The notes below the pieces were generated by a model. It searched no databases, was not told the origin of the DNA, and saw only the letters and a list, made by a program, of their open reading frames with translations. Of a DNA stretch of 64,000 bases, positions 1 through 61,070 are shown piece by piece. Position 1 is the first letter of the stretch; every line of letters begins with the position of its first letter. Both the position numbers and the translations under genes were made by a program. Source of the stretch: Pogonophryne albipinna (taxonomy: Eukaryota; Chordata; Actinopteri; Perciformes; Artedidraconidae); contig CM053251.1 of assembly GCA_028583405.1 (NCBI GenBank), forward strand, positions 944,630 through 1,008,629, written 5' to 3'.

Positions 1-57
1 ATTTTTCAGTCTTAAAGTATTTTTTTGAGTTTTGCAAGTCTTGATGAATTGTTCCTA

Positions 58-2297
58 GGTTGCGGTCGAATAGTCCAAAAATCAGCTCCTATCGTCTATC
101 CCTATCGTCTATTCCTTGACCTCTGAGTGAAACGTCACGGGGTTAAGGGATAGTGGATAGGAGAATTCAAAAGGACTTAGGAGAAGAGACTGCGGTACTT
201 TAGAGAATCGACTGCACTTTCACTATCCGACGTGTTTATGATGCGCCAGCGGACGTCATGAATGTGCGTCTGCTGCTGTGGGGTAACTATGGAAACTACA
301 GTTTTCTATACAGCGGACTACAACATGGATGTTTAATAAGAACGAGGGACTACTGTAAACTCATCTAGAGACTCTGCACCGTGCTCTGATGCTCTTGCTT
401 TATGCTTTATGAACGTGGACAACAGAGAAACATATTCTTCATGACCAAAGTTGGAATTGAAATAAAAAAGGAAAGTGAAACTTATGCTCGTCCCCCTCTC
501 CCTCCGGTCCACATGAATACAAATGATCCCAATACGTATGATTGTATGAAAATATCTTAAAATCAATACAAATGTATGTATTATAAACGTTAGTCCTTAA
601 CATCTATCACTGTGTATATCACCATTCAAACATCTTTTAAAAGTTGAACAAACTCCACACAGCTCAGTAAAGACTGTGAGATGTTGACTTTATTTGATCA
701 TTTCAGTAAAAACTAACGTTCATATTTCTCTCTTTGATTATAATACTGATGAACGTTCAAAACAAAGCACTTTGGCAACTTACCACATAAGTTTTAAAAA
801 GCTTAATAAGCACCGTAACTTTCATGATATCATTTCTCGGTCATAATCGGTTGTTTCCGTGAACGGCCGACTGTTGAGTGACGGCAAATGCTGCGGCTGC
901 AAGGCATTGTGGGGCAGCATTTTCTCCTCTCCTTTCGGTGAGGGAGGTCCAGTGGTTCCTAAGCTAAAGGAGGTTATAAAGGAAGTTTGAAACCTCCTTT
1001 CCTTTCATCTAGAGCAGTGGTTCTCAAATGGGGGTACGCGGACCCCTAGGGGTACGTTGGAGTACTGCAGGGGGTACGTGAAATTTATATTATGTTAATG
1101 AAAAACATAAGTAATGCATTCAAACAAACTACTGATAGTAGATTAACTACTTTACTCAAAGGTTTACAGAAACTCTGGATAATAAAAGGGGAAAAACAAA
1201 CGGGGTGCTCTCTTTTCCTCTCCCTCTGCTGACAGCCCGTCAGTCTCGTGCAGCTCGCTGAACCTGTAATAATAAGTGACCCGACAGTAAAGAATAAATA
1301 TATTTATAACTAGTTTAGCTAGTTACAGAGTAGATAAATTTGCTAAGTGTGTTAGGTCTAACTCTTAGTGTATTTTGCTCCACTCAACGATCCGTCACAG
1401 CGGCGGAGCTGTGATCATGCAGAGCTGCGTGTTCTCCGTCAGCAGCAGCTGATCTGATCTCTCTCTCGTGCATCCGGTTAGACTTCACTCGCGTTTATGT
1501 CCAAATCTATCAGATCTAGATAGTCCCTAGTTAATGATATGACCGCCTGCTTATCAAAGGACCTAAACAATAAGCGTTGCTTGGCAACGGCGTGTGGCCG
1601 CAATGTACAGCGCAGCATTATGCATATGTTTATATGAGGGGTCAAAATCCCATGCTCATAAAATGCTCATATCTTTTTTGCTCTTCATTCCCCACGCCCC
1701 AAAATAAATAAATAATTAAATATTAGGACATTTTAGGAAAAGTAAGGAAGTTTGAGCAGTGAACATATGAACAGAGTTACACATATTTCAAAAGGCGAAG
1801 TGTAATAACTGCAGTTTGCCTTCCTGTCAGAATGACAAAGATCCTCAGTGAAGCACAGCAGGCCCATGTTTCACTACATTGTAAGTACAACTTATTAAAA
1901 AGATCAGTTCAATGCAACTAATGTCGTCTCAGTGTTATTGCATGATGTTAAAATTGGTTTGCCATGAATTTAGTGATGGATTGTAAACATTTGAAATGTA
2001 GCATTTAAGTGTTTCTCAGTTACAATTTTGTTTTAATAAATCAGACACTGATGGTGCAGCGCTGTGCTGTACCTCTTTATAGGCATTTTTTCCTTAACAA
2101 ATTGTGTTTGCGCTGATCAGGGGGTACTTGGCTGAATTTTTTTTTCAAAGGGGGTACATTATTGAAAAAAGTTTGAGAACCACTGATCTAGAGAATTCAA
2201 ACGGCACTTATCATGGCTGCCACTGGGGGACTTCCGGGTCATTGCACTCCGTTAGGAAGGTTCCTAAGCTAAACGGACTATTCAGACGCAACCCTGG
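58..2297. mobile_element. DNA transposon with ~20 bp inverted ends, copy 1, split by a hAT element
   Basis: The left end GGTTGCGGTCGAATAGTCC and right end GGACTATTCAGACGCAACCC are inverted matches. A second copy at 37834-40403 shares the same ends and interior (for example aacgttagtccttaacatc and gtgacggcaaatgctgcgg). No coding capacity; target duplication not resolved. The family is not identified. It lies in a ncoa2 intron. Confidence 0.75.
1015..2185. mobile_element. Non-autonomous hAT element A, nested in the previous element
   Basis: Perfect terminal inverted repeats CAGTGGTTCTCAAA and TTTGAGAACCACTG, flanked by an exact 8 bp duplication ATCTAGAG (1007-1014 and 2186-2193). Both features are hallmarks of hAT insertion. 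No transposase ORF. Its interior (about 1110-1510) is shared with the elements at 15625 and 62600. Confidence 0.92.
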
Positions 2298-2832
2298 GTT
2301 CAATGTGGACATGTTGAGGGGTCGTTGAATTTTAAATTATCCGTTTTCTTTTGCGACTGTCTTTGTTAAGTGTCTTTGTGTATTTCTAAAAGCACTATAT
2401 AAATGAAATGCATTATTATTATTCTGAAATGATTTGAGGAAGAAATTGAAGGACAATCAAAATCCACCTTATATCTAGTTTTCCGTGTATTAAGTCTTCT
2501 GACATAATACCACATTTTGTGTACAAATATATGTGCAGGAAAAATGTGTGTTTCAGAAAATGTCTTAAGCACACTTCTTTATATAGACCGTGGTACCACT
2601 GGTGATTTAAGTCGATTTGATAATGCACACGTTTTTTTAACTATATTGTATTTATCATCAGTTTCCATCATAAATATAGTTACACAGACATTCTGTTACA
2701 CCACTTTAATCCACTGCACATCTTAGTTTCTTTATCTCTTCCGGTGGAATCAAGTCATCATTTTGTGTCTCGCTCAGTGTCTGTCAGTGTTAGGATGTTG
2801 ATATTAAAGTGTATTCTTCTGTCTCTCTGCAG
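2298..2832. other. ncoa2 intron, short LINE/SINE tail only
   Basis: A retroposon-type 3' tail (agcactatataaatgaaatgcatt with ATT repeats) lies at 2385-2425. Nothing else is recognisable before the exon. Confidence 0.5.
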
Positions 2833-25456
<22,624 letters not shown>

Positions 25457-26259
25457 CCCCGGCTGTGTTTAAGACAAGGAGCAAATGCAAAAAACGTATC
25501 TCTGCTCATGAAGAATTAACGAGAAGTTGAGGAAACATGATGTAAACAGGATGCTCCCTCTGTCACACCAGCCAAATCTGAGGCAAAACAGGAAGATGAC
25601 AATACTGTAAATGAGAGAGTTCACATGTGTGAGAAACTGGAACAACAGTTTGAGAAGAGAGTGGTTGACGAGCATAAGTGAAACCTCTGGATTTGATCTT
25701 TCTCTGGTTCTATTTGAGAGCCTGACTGAAAACACATTGAATAACAAGGTTTATGAAGAAATATTTTACAGGTATTTATAGTTTTGAAGTTTTAGAGATT
25801 ATTTGTATTTCATTAAAAAAAATCAAGGATATCTTTCTTTAAGAAAATCTCAGAATGGTACATTATGATGTCGATTTCAAATGTTAATATATTTCAACTG
25901 CTGTAGTTACTGGGGAGCTGTATCCCTATTTAATGACTTTTTGAATGAAGGTGAATGTGTATAGATAGTGTACATACTTAGATTTTAAATACCCCATTTC
26001 CTCTATGTGGCATTGCTTAACAGCAGTTTGGAGTTTTAGTCCAATGAACATCTGTCGGGAGCAGAAATATTTATTTGGTTTAATGAGACCTCAGTGGGTA
26101 GAGCTCAAGAAACACAAATGGAAAAATAGAAGGTCAATTAATCTGGCGTAAGCTAATCAGTAACCTTGCCTGGGTATTATGCTAGTCTATCATAGCTAGA
26201 AATAAGCTATCTAATGCTATTTTAATTGACCTAATTTGAATATGAAAGTTCATCTAAAC

Positions 26260-26695
26260 TCACTAGCTACCCTTAAGCTAGTTTGAGTTCAGTTTACGAG
26301 ATAGCCCACTTGACCTTGTTTGAGGTAAGCTAAATAGATAGCCTTCTTAACATGGTTTCAGGTAAGCTAACTAGATAGCTTATCTGAAGCCATGTTAAGA
26401 AGGCTAACTAGATAGCCTTCTTAACATGGTTTCAGCTAAGCTAACTAGATAGCCTTCTTACCATGGTTTCAGCTAAGCTAACTAGATAGCCTTTTTGACA
26501 TGGTTTCAGATAAGCTAACTAGATAGCCTACTTAACCTAGTTCCAGCTAAGCTACATGATACCCTTCTTGACATGGTTTCAGATAAGCTAACTAGATAGC
26601 CTACTTAACCTAGTTTCAGCTAAGCTAGCTAGATAGCCTACTTAACCTAGTTTCAGCTAAGCTAACTAGATAGCCTACTTAACCTAGCCAACATT
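26260..26695. repeat. ~37 bp tandem repeat with inverted units in the ncoa2 3'UTR
   Basis: The unit runs AGCTAAGCTAACTAGATAGCC then TTCTTAACATGGTTTC, with about ten degenerate copies. One unit is inverted and creates two overlapping hairpins. In the first, 26340-26368 pairs with 26377-26405 (29 bp arms, two mismatches, 8 nt loop). In the second, 26390-26406 pairs with 26413-26429 (17 bp perfect arms, 6 nt loop). Confidence 0.85.
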
Positions 26696-29234
26696 CCTTT
26701 GCCAATTGGTACATACATTAAAATGTCCCTACAGTAAATGAAAATTACTAATCAACTCCATCATCAGGTCAAAACAGTAATTTGTCCAAAAACCTGCATA
26801 CATGGCATTTCCATTACTGTTTATTAGCAATAGCTAGCATGCTGACACACTTAACTAAATGTTGAGAGTCATAGCATGCTAGATATTGCATGATATTTAC
26901 ATTTATAGAATAACATGAGACCTGGTAAACATTAGATCTCTGTAGACACGTTATATTGACTTTCAGACATAAATTGTTTGTGTGCTCTACCTACTGAGGA
27001 TTAACCAAATCAATAATTTCTTCTTCTAAAGTAGCTTTGCCTCTCAAATAAATCTGTGTAGGCCTACTAATAAAACTCCACGCTGCTGTGATTGTTTTCA
27101 AAACTACCTGCAGGAGTTCACAGGCATTTACTGTATATGAAGCTCTCTGTCTGCTGAAGGATAATTCAGACGTTTGTAGTTTGTTGTTTTGGGACTTTTT
27201 GTGGGTGAAGCTGTGATCTTTACATGACAAGACAGTTTCAATTTAAATCAATCAAATTAAAACCAATTCAGAGGGATATTAAAGGCAGAATGAGTAAGAT
27301 TGTGTTAAAAAACAACAACATAGCCTATAAATGTGTGAGGATGAAATACAGCTGTCGACAAAATCCTACTTCAAGGATGATCTGACCTCAGCCATAAACA
27401 GATGATTGGTCCTGAATCCAAATGTTATATTTAATGAAGAAGATTAAGGTGACCCAGCATCTTAAACACCCAAAGTGTATTACTCGGGACTATTTGGTGC
27501 TGTCTTGTATAAGCTTTTAAATTAACAATACGTGGACGTCTACTTCACATGGTCCAAAAATCTGTTAAGCACATACTGTAACCAGAGTATGACTTTTTTT
27601 CTGGAAAGAAGAAGGTGAAAATGAAACACTGAAATTGATTTTAAACCTTTTTTTATTTTATTTTACAATGATTTTTCCTTCATGTCCATCTTGCATATTG
27701 TACTCCAGTGTGCTAGCATATTGTAAAAATCCCAAATATGTTATCAAAAACCTCGAAGAGTAAATGTAAGCCATGGAAATGTCCTGAATGTGAAACTCTC
27801 TGCAAAGGCAATCAAGAGCAAAACCCATGTACAGTACTAATAATATTTTACTGACTGATACAGTATACATATATATATATTGAAGATTTTTAGATGAATA
27901 TTTTATCAATTGCAAAATACTGTATTTCCTGTAAGTACCTTAAGATGAAGCATCATGCCTTAGATCTGTGAACTGTAACTTTAAGCTTGACAGGTGAATC
28001 CATTCTGCCACATACTGCTGAGTCAGCGTTTCACCACTTCATACTTTAAGTGTAATAATTAGACGGCCAGGGTTTTTATATTTCTCCCCAAAAATCCTCA
28101 CAAAACAACCTGTGTATCAACTCATAGAAATACAATAATACTGTGTTGGCAGTTGCTTTTTCTTCTTGTTGTTAAACTGTATATGTGCATCAGGTAGATT
28201 CTCCTTCACTAACACTGTTTATTTTGTATTTCTTTTAAAGGGCATTTCTATAATATTTGACTTTTGCTGATTTATGTTGGTCTCCAGTATACTGTAGTAG
28301 TATATACAGTATATACTTGTGATAGAATTTGAGCTACGGTGGCCTGTAATTGACAAGGTTATTTAACCGTAATGCAAGACGACTCCTGAGACAATTAGGT
28401 TACCATTTCTGACATAAAATGCTTCAAAATATCTATAATTTACACAGAAATCAATGTAAAATCAATGCGGACAGCTGAGGAGATTTCATGTTTTTGAATG
28501 TTTCAGTTTCTCCACATCTTTTTTTGCAAACCTCTAAAGAGAAATGTTAAAACTGCTACATTTTGCAGACGTTATAAGAAGTTTTGACCCAAATAAAGCC
28601 GGCAAAAACTTTAATTATAGGTTAAACTAATTAAATGCACCTGAAAAAAAAAAAATCTATTATATTAAATTAAAAGTATGTAAAAACAAACAGCTAATTC
28701 TTATTTGGGCGTTTAAGTTATATTTCAGTGAGATATTTTTCAACATTTTGTAGTTTTTTTAGTTAAAAGCCTCGACACTAGATGTCTTTAATGTGACAGT
28801 AGAGTCTTTAAAATACTAATGGCACTAGTTGTTTAAATGGTGCTGTCAAAAAGTAATTCTGACTGACTGTTTTTATTTAATTTAATACAACTAGTCCAGT
28901 TAGATAGATGTCAAATGAAGGACATCTGAGAAACTGTTGAAATAATCATGAAGACATTATTTTGTTTGTGATATAAGTCAAACACACCCCCTTTTAGAAT
29001 ATCTTTTAATCACACTTGTGAGGTATGCCACTGTATACAAGCTGTTTTAGGGTAACGTTTTAAATCAGTGCGATGAAGATGTTCAGATTTTCCAACACAC
29101 ACCGATCATTCAGAGAGTGTGTGTGAGGGTTTTATTATGCAAAAGTCCAGACGTTCACACCACTTTATGCAAGCTGTCGACTCTAATGTTGCTTTTGCCA
29201 ATGCTGCTGTTAATTTATGATTCATGCCACTGTA

Positions 29235-29240
29235 AATAAA
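29235..29240 (+). promoter_or_regulatory. Poly(A) signal, probable ncoa2 end
   Basis: AATAAA within TGTAAATAAATT, followed about 25 bp on by a T/GT-rich stretch (gtctttttg), the usual layout for a cleavage site. The overlapping TGTAAATA also matches a Pumilio-type motif; this may be chance. Confidence 0.55.
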
Positions 29241-29412
29241 TTATTTTTATTGAGCGGGACTGCCTCTGTCTTTTTGATTTCATCCTCGATAGAGAGTAAA
29301 TCTACTCTCAAGTTACACCAGTTTCTATATGAGAAATAATGCAGAAGGAACACTTGCTGCCAATCACGTGAATTAAAAGACTATAATCCACCTACAAAAT
29401 ATGACTTATACA

Positions 29413-30966
29413 CAGAGGTGTAAAGTAACTCAGTACATTTACTCAAGTACTGTACTTAAGTACAATTTTGAGGTACTTGTACTTTACTTGAGTATTCCAA
29501 TGTTTCGCTACTTTGTACTTTTCCTCCACTACATGTTTTTAATACCTTTAGTTACTTCACAGATGTGGATGAATGATGTGAAATCTAATCAAGTGTTGAA
29601 TCAGACTTTAGTTCCACCTGGAGTAAATCCACCAGCTACCCTGCAGTCTACAAAGTCATTCAAACTAGCTGCACCTTTACCAGCTTTGAGAACACTTTCA
29701 TGATCAATCATTATAAAACATATCATATATATTATTCTGAAATGGACCAATCTGCACAACGACTACTTTTACTGTCTTTCACTATATTTTGATGAGAATA
29801 CTTTTCTACTTTTACTTGAAGAACATTTTGAATGAAGGACTTTTACTGTAACAGAGTATTCCTACACTCTGGTACTTCTACTTTTACTCAAGTACAAGAT
29901 CTGAGTACTTCTACTTTTACTCAAGTACAAGATCTGAGTACTTTTACTCAAGTACAAGATCTGAGTACTTCTACTTTTACTCAAGTACAAGATCTGAGTA
30001 CTTCTACTTTTACTCAAGTACAAGATCTGAGTACTTCTACTTTTACTCAAGTACAATATCTGAGTCCTACTTTTACTCAAGTACAAGATCTGAGTACTTC
30101 TACTTTTACTCAAGTACAAGATCTGAGTACTTCTACTTTTACTCAAGTACAAGATCTGAGTACTTCTACTTTTACTCAAGTCCAAGATCTGAGTACTTCT
30201 ACTTTTACTCAAGTCCAAGATCTGAGGACTTCTACTTTTACTCAAGTCCAAGATCTGAGTACTTCTACATGTACTCAAGTACAAGATCTGAGTACTTCTA
30301 CTTTTACTCAAGTACAAGATCTGAGTCCTACTTTTACTCAAGTACAAGATCTGAGTACTTCTACATTTACTCAAATACAAGATCTGAGTACTTCTACTTT
30401 TACTCAAATACAAGATCTGTGTACTTCTACTTTTACTCAAGTACAAGATCTGAGTACTTCTACTTTTACTCAAGTACAAGATCTGAGTACTTCTACTTTT
30501 ACTCAAGTACAAGATCTGAGTACTTCTACTTTTACTCAAATACAAGATCTGAGTACTTCTACTTTTACTCAAATACAAGATCTGAGTACTTCTACTTCTA
30601 CTCAAGTCCAAGATCTGAGTACTTCTACATGTACTCAAGTACAAGATCTGAGTACTTCTACTTTTACTCAAGTACAAGATCTGAGTCCTACTTTTACTCA
30701 AGTACAAGATCTGAGTACTTCTACATTTACTCAAATACAAGATCTGAGTACTTCTACTTTTACTCAAATACAAGATCTGTGTACTTCTACTTTTACTCAA
30801 GTACAAGATCTGAGTACTTCTACTTTTACTCAAGTACAAGATCTGAGTACTTCTACTTTTACTCAAGTACAAGATCTGAGTACTTCTACTTTTACTCAAA
30901 TACAAGATCTGAGTACTTCTACTTTTACTCAAGTCCAAGATCTGAGTACTCTGCCCTCTCCCTGTG
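29413..30966 (+). mobile_element. hAT-like element (CAGAGGTGTAAAGTAAC end) with internal tandem expansion
   Basis: Starts CAGAGGTGTAAAGTAACTCAG and continues with gtactgtacttaagtac motifs typical of a fish non-autonomous element. From 29871 its right half is amplified into a 33 bp tandem array ending near tctgccctctccctg. An inverted relative lies at 32760-33090. Confidence 0.7.
29871..30953. repeat. 33 bp tandem array with a 360 bp higher-order duplication
   Basis: The unit begins GAGTACTTCTACTTTTACTC, then AAGTACAAGATCT (11 codons), about 32 copies. Bases 30239-30572 are identical to 30599-30932, a 360 bp offset. The long ORFs on both strands are repeat artefacts. Confidence 0.97.
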
Positions 30967-31105
30967 CGATTCTCTCTTTGAAGCAGCAGGGGGCGACATC
31001 CTTCAAGCATTTGGGATATCACCCTGCAGCATTTGTTGCATGAATTTTTCCATCTGTTCCCTCCTGAGTGTTCTTAAGATATGTCATGTCACATTATTCA
31101 CCCTT

Positions 31106-31850
31106 AAATCAAATCAAATCAAGTTTTATTTATATAGGACATTTATAAACGATTTTTGGTGGAGCCAAAGTGCTGTACATATAATAAAAATAGCCTACAG
31201 TAGAGACACTTTACAGCAAATACAACAGCACAGATTGTTCAGAATATCAGTATGAGGAAAACGACACCCTCTATCCTTAGACCCTCTGTCCTTAGAACCT
31301 CTGTCCTTAGACCCTCTGTCCTTAGACCCTCACATCGTACAAGGAAAAACTTCCAGAGAAAACCCACAGTTTAAAGGGAACATGGGAGAAACCTCAGGGA
31401 GAGCAACAGAGGAGGGATCCCTCTCCCAGGACGGACAGACGTGCAATAGATGCCGTGTGTAAATCGAAGAGATAATACATTTTACAGCATATAGACCGAA
31501 TGTTAGGAAATGCATGTGTCTGTTATAAGAAGATGAATCCACGAGGATGTCAGCTACAATCCTGTGGAAGCCATCAGGGAAGCAGCATGACGAGACCCAA
31601 GGCAGGACCGCAGAGACAGGTTCAGCCACGACCCGAAGTCCACGACTTAATCCAGAACTCAGGATAGAGGATCCAAGACACAGGACTACAGCAAGAGGAT
31701 CAGCCTCGACTCCGGATCCCGGCGTAGATATAGATACAAAACAAGAACAAAGATTTGGCTGGGTTAATCGGAACAAGAGAATACACAGACACAGACAGAG
31801 AGGGAAAAGGTCATTGGATAAAAGTTATTCTTGATAACCCTCTAGAAAGA
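31106..31850 (-). repeat. L2-like LINE 3' tail plus associated fish repeat
   Basis: AAATCAAATCAAATCAAG then ttttatttatatagg is the reversed LINE tail, near-identical to that at 46206. A fish-type repeat with cagagaaaacccacag and gatccctctcccaggac follows; a small CTGTCCTTAGACC repeat lies at 31270-31330. Element boundary on the right is unclear. Confidence 0.6.
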
Positions 31851-32759
31851 TCTCATGAACTTCCCCACTCAATCTATCAAGACCCGAGCAGTTCTATTGG
31901 ATATAGGATAAGAAACAGAGAGAGGGAGCACAACAACCTATCTCTACGTCAGATGAGATAAATCTGAGATAGATTTGTAAATGTTTTGAACGATGTATAA
32001 TAATCTAAATTCATCTTTTCTTTTTGGCCTGAATATGAATATGCTCTAAATTGTGTTGTGTCTAAATGTGTTTGCTTGAATTCACGACACAAGAAAACTA
32101 GAATGCTTGTTTTTCTTGGCTTTTGCAACTTCTAGCCTTTAATATGTCCCCTCGATTTTAACTTTGGCTTCAAAGTAGAAGATAAAATACCATATTAGGC
32201 CACACACATATGCATTATACTTGCTTGTATAGGCCTACATATACAGGTGCATATTGGAGATAATAATAACATCTAATAAGCCACAGTTTTTACAATCAAA
32301 ATATAGTTCAATCAGGAGAGGCTTAGTTCGTAGTTGATAACATATTTATTGCCGTATGCACAACAACATGTTTTGGAGATTAGACCCCGTCATACTGTGA
32401 TGAATTAAGGGGGAGGAGAAGCCGACTAGAAAAGAGAAACCCCCGGGGTCTGGACCCTGGTGGTGGTGAAGTACCAAAGGGAAATACAAAGCCGGAGTGA
32501 TGAGGGTTCTTCTGGGCTAGCCTGCCTTGGATCTGATGAAACTGGAGGTGGAGGAGGGTTGCATCAATTCTCCTGAACGATGCTGGCAACGTTTGCCGGG
32601 TGTGCTGTGATTGGCTGTGGGGATGAGAGGCAACTGATTGGTTTAGCTGTTAGTATGTTGGCCCTTGTTTATTGAGAGAAAGGGCGAGTGAGTGAAAGAG
32701 AATTTGAATGAGAGCGTGGGAACCAGTCTTCCTGAAAGAACTTGCGCTGAGCTTCATTT
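31851..32759. other. Intergenic sequence without recognised features
   Basis: Mixed AT-rich sequence between ncoa2 and pfkp; the small ORFs show no family resemblance. Confidence 0.45.
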
Positions 32760-33090
32760 GAAGTACCACAAGTAAAAGTAGTGATTGTGCAGATTGGTCC
32801 ATTTCAGAATAATATGTTATGTTTTATAATGATTGATCATGAAAGTGTTCTCAAAGCTGGTAAAGGTGCAGCTAGTTTGAATGACTTTGTAGACTGCAGG
32901 GTAGCTGGTGGATTTACTCCAGGTGGAACTAAAGTCTGATTTAACACTTGATTATATTTACCATCATTCATCCAGATCTGTGAAGTAACTAAAGGGATTA
33001 ATACATGAGGAAAAGTACATCATTTACCTCTGAATTGTAGTGGAGTAGAAGTACACATAGCATACTTAAGAAAATGTCCTACTTTGTTAC
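32760..33090 (-). mobile_element. Inverted, truncated copy of the 29413 hAT-like element
   Basis: Shares, in reverse, the segments ggtccatttcagaataata, gattgatcatgaaagtgttc, ctgcagggtagctggtgg and tccaggtggaactaaagtc with 29560-29760. It lacks the tandem array. Confidence 0.8.
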
Positions 33091-34270
33091 TTTAGACTAA
33101 TGCATTTGGAGAGCTGTGGTGCAGTCTAGGGAACTTACCATATGCACATCTACATACAGGAGCCAAAACAACAAGTATGCACTAGCTTACGTTCCCTCTT
33201 CTTTGTGGAGAGGAACTTGAAACGGTTCCAGCACCGGATGTCCTCTGTGTGGTTCCTCCGACCTAATCACACAGCAGCAGGACTTACTCTCAAATAACCT
33301 TTTGTCAGTAATATACAACTATGAAATATAACACAATCCGACAAGTATGAGATGCCATACTGTGTTTGGAAAGAAGCCGTCACATTGAATTCAAGCCAAG
33401 ATTGCTTAAGGTCAATAACTTATTGAAGGTCAGGAAGTATGTTTACTTATCAATGGTAAAACAAATCATTTGTAACTATGATTACATACAGATATCACAA
33501 CATTGGAATATTGTTTAGATAGTACATTTTACAAAGTGAATGATAAGTGCTCAAATAAACAGTTTAATAGATTATATTTTTACATTCAAAGTCTTTGTTG
33601 CTACCATTAGATAATTATCCTACTAATGTATCTTTGTGTTGCAACATGTCAACTTTAATGCTGTTAAATGACTTTTGTGTGTGTTTTACTAACAGAGAAA
33701 CGGTTACTGGAAGCGTATCATTTCCTGACTGCGGAAATATGCGCTGTCTGGGCTGCAAGTGGTTGGAGTTAGTTTCCGCAGTGCGTGATATGGACGCCCA
33801 TTGGTTAATTCACCTGTCAGTCACAGATTCTCATCTCTCATCGGCTCTCTGGGTTTGGCTCAGAATCCCGGTTCGTGAGGAACAAAGAGGGCTAAAAACT
33901 GTGAAGACGTCTCACATGGCCTAGTTTTAAAACATTATATTCAGTATGTAATTATTCTGTTTAGGTCATTCAAATTGTAACAAAACAAATGCCAAGCTAG
34001 CTATTTTACTGTATTTATTAATTTGTATTATTATAATTATTAAAGCATGTAGTGAATCATCTTTTTTCATTATACAATCTTTGTCAGGGGGTGTGTATGT
34101 GCAGTTAGAGGGCGGTAACCACTGCAGTCATTCAGCATCTCTCTACACACACACACACACCCACACCAACACATACCGTTTGTGTTTCTACTTTCTGCAG
34201 CAGGACAGGTGAGGGTGTTGAATTGTTCCCTTTTGTATTTATTCCTGGAGGAAAGCTATCCGGGGACAGG
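33091..34270 (+). other. Region upstream of pfkp, including the probable promoter and 5'UTR
   Basis: An inverted CCAAT-like site (cccattggtt) lies near 33798 and a short CA tract near 34145. CpG content rises around 33700-33850 and at the start codon. No TATA box or initiator can be assigned with confidence. Confidence 0.35.
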
Positions 34271-59835
<25,565 letters not shown>

Positions 59836-59894
59836 GTAACACACACTCCATATTTCACCGTCTCTTAAAGGTCATCTATTAAGCTGAATCCACT

Positions 59895-60345
59895 TCTTCA
59901 CGTCTCTTCTATATCAACATGTGTCCCCTCTTCTTCATGTCTCTTCTACATCAACATGTGTCCCCTCTTCTTCATGTCTCTTCTACATCAACATGTGTCC
60001 CCTCTTCTTCATGTCTCTTCTACATCAACATGTGTCCCCTCTTCTTCATGTCTCTTCTACATCAACATGTGTCCCCTCTTCTTCACGTCTCTTCTACATC
60101 AACATGTGTCCCCTCTTCTCCATGTCTCTTCTACATCAACATGTGTCCCCTCTTCTTCATGTCTCTTCTACATCAACATGTGTCCCCTCTTCTTCATGTC
60201 TCTTCTACATCAACATGTGTCCCCTCTTCTTCATGTCTCTTCTACATCAACATGTGTCCCCTCTTCTTCACGTCTCTTCTACATCAACATGTGTCCCCTC
60301 TTCTCCATGTCTCCTCTACATCAACATGTGTCCCCACTGTGTGAA
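59895..60345. repeat. 35 bp array inside MITE copy 2, about 13 units
   Basis: Same unit as in copy 1 but more uniform (mostly cttctacatcaacatg). The first units include cacgtct variants. Confidence 0.96.
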
Positions 60346-60557
60346 GAGACTCTGAAAGTCTCAGGAACAAAGATTCTCTCTCTTTTTGTCCTGATCCATT
60401 TCTATAAAAACCTGTCTGAAAATGAGCTGATCAGATTTTGGCCACTTTGTGATGTCATAACGATGTGTTGTCTTGTGTAACCATTAGCCAATCAGCAACC
60501 AAGGTAACCCCCCCCCCCCCCACCTTATCACCTGAATCTCCTCCTAGAGCACCATTA

Positions 60558-61010
60558 GGCGCGTTCACACCGGATTACTTTTTCCCCGTACTTTTTCCGT
60601 TTAGTTCCGTTAGTACCCCTTATGTTGCGTTCACACCAAAAAGAGTACTTAGTGCCGGGAGCTTTTACCCCCATTTTTAGTGCCTGCTAGAGAGGTGGTA
60701 CCAAAAAAGTACCAATTTCTATTGGCTGGGCGAATTGCAAACCACGGCCCGTAAAACTCTGAACAGTTTTGTGAAGCCGCCATTGTAGGCTATTTGTGGG
60801 ATTAGCATTATTAGCATTAGCCCCGCGCACCAACGGAGAGAGAATAACTTATGGCAACACAAAAGAAAACATGGGAGCGGTGGAGATGTGGAGGTGGGTT
60901 CTGGCGATTTACTCGGAAGGCTTCAGTAGAAGCTGCTGGGAGTCCCAGCAGCTTCTACTGAAGCCAGTCCCCAACTCCGGGGACTTCCGGCCGGGGACTT
61001 CCGGCGGCAG
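60558..61010. mobile_element. Harbinger-like insertion carrying a 23 bp palindrome
   Basis: Starts GGCGCGTTCACACCGG after TTA, the style of a PIF/Harbinger-type terminus; gcgttcacacc recurs at 60626. It replaces part of the MITE found in copy 1. Bases 60919-60941 and 60943-60965 are a perfect inverted repeat with a 1 nt spacer. The right end is not a clear match. Confidence 0.5.
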
Positions 61011-61070
61011 TATACGCTATCTGAGACCTATAATATATTGATGAAAAATAGTATACTAGGGGACCTTTAA

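Larger units (their letters stand above)
25457..29260 (+). other. ncoa2: ncoa2 3' untranslated region (inferred)
   Basis: AT-rich, without convincing ORFs, running from the stop codon to the last good poly(A) signal. The ~3.8 kb length suits the long 3'UTR known for NCOA2. An earlier AATAAA at 28592 may give a shorter form. The part at 26260-26695 is a repeat described separately. The end point is inferred from the signal only. Confidence 0.6.
59865..61070. mobile_element. TTAA-type MITE, copy 2, expanded and interrupted, in pfkp intron 7
   Basis: TTAA at both outer ends (59865-59868, 61067-61070), with ends TTAAAGGTCATCTATTA and TACTAGGGGACCTTTAA. It shares long stretches with copy 1. Contains the array 59895-60345 and the insertion 60558-61010. 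Confidence 0.85.

Noticed and set aside
29832..31255. Long Ser-Thr-Phe-Thr-Gln ORFs on both strands
   Set aside because: The 33 bp repeat is open in several frames; no gene-like sequence outside the array.
34190..34210. Small upstream pfkp 5'UTR exon (ctgcag|caggacag|gtgagg)
   Set aside because: Splice-like but only 8 nt; more likely chance within the 5' flank.
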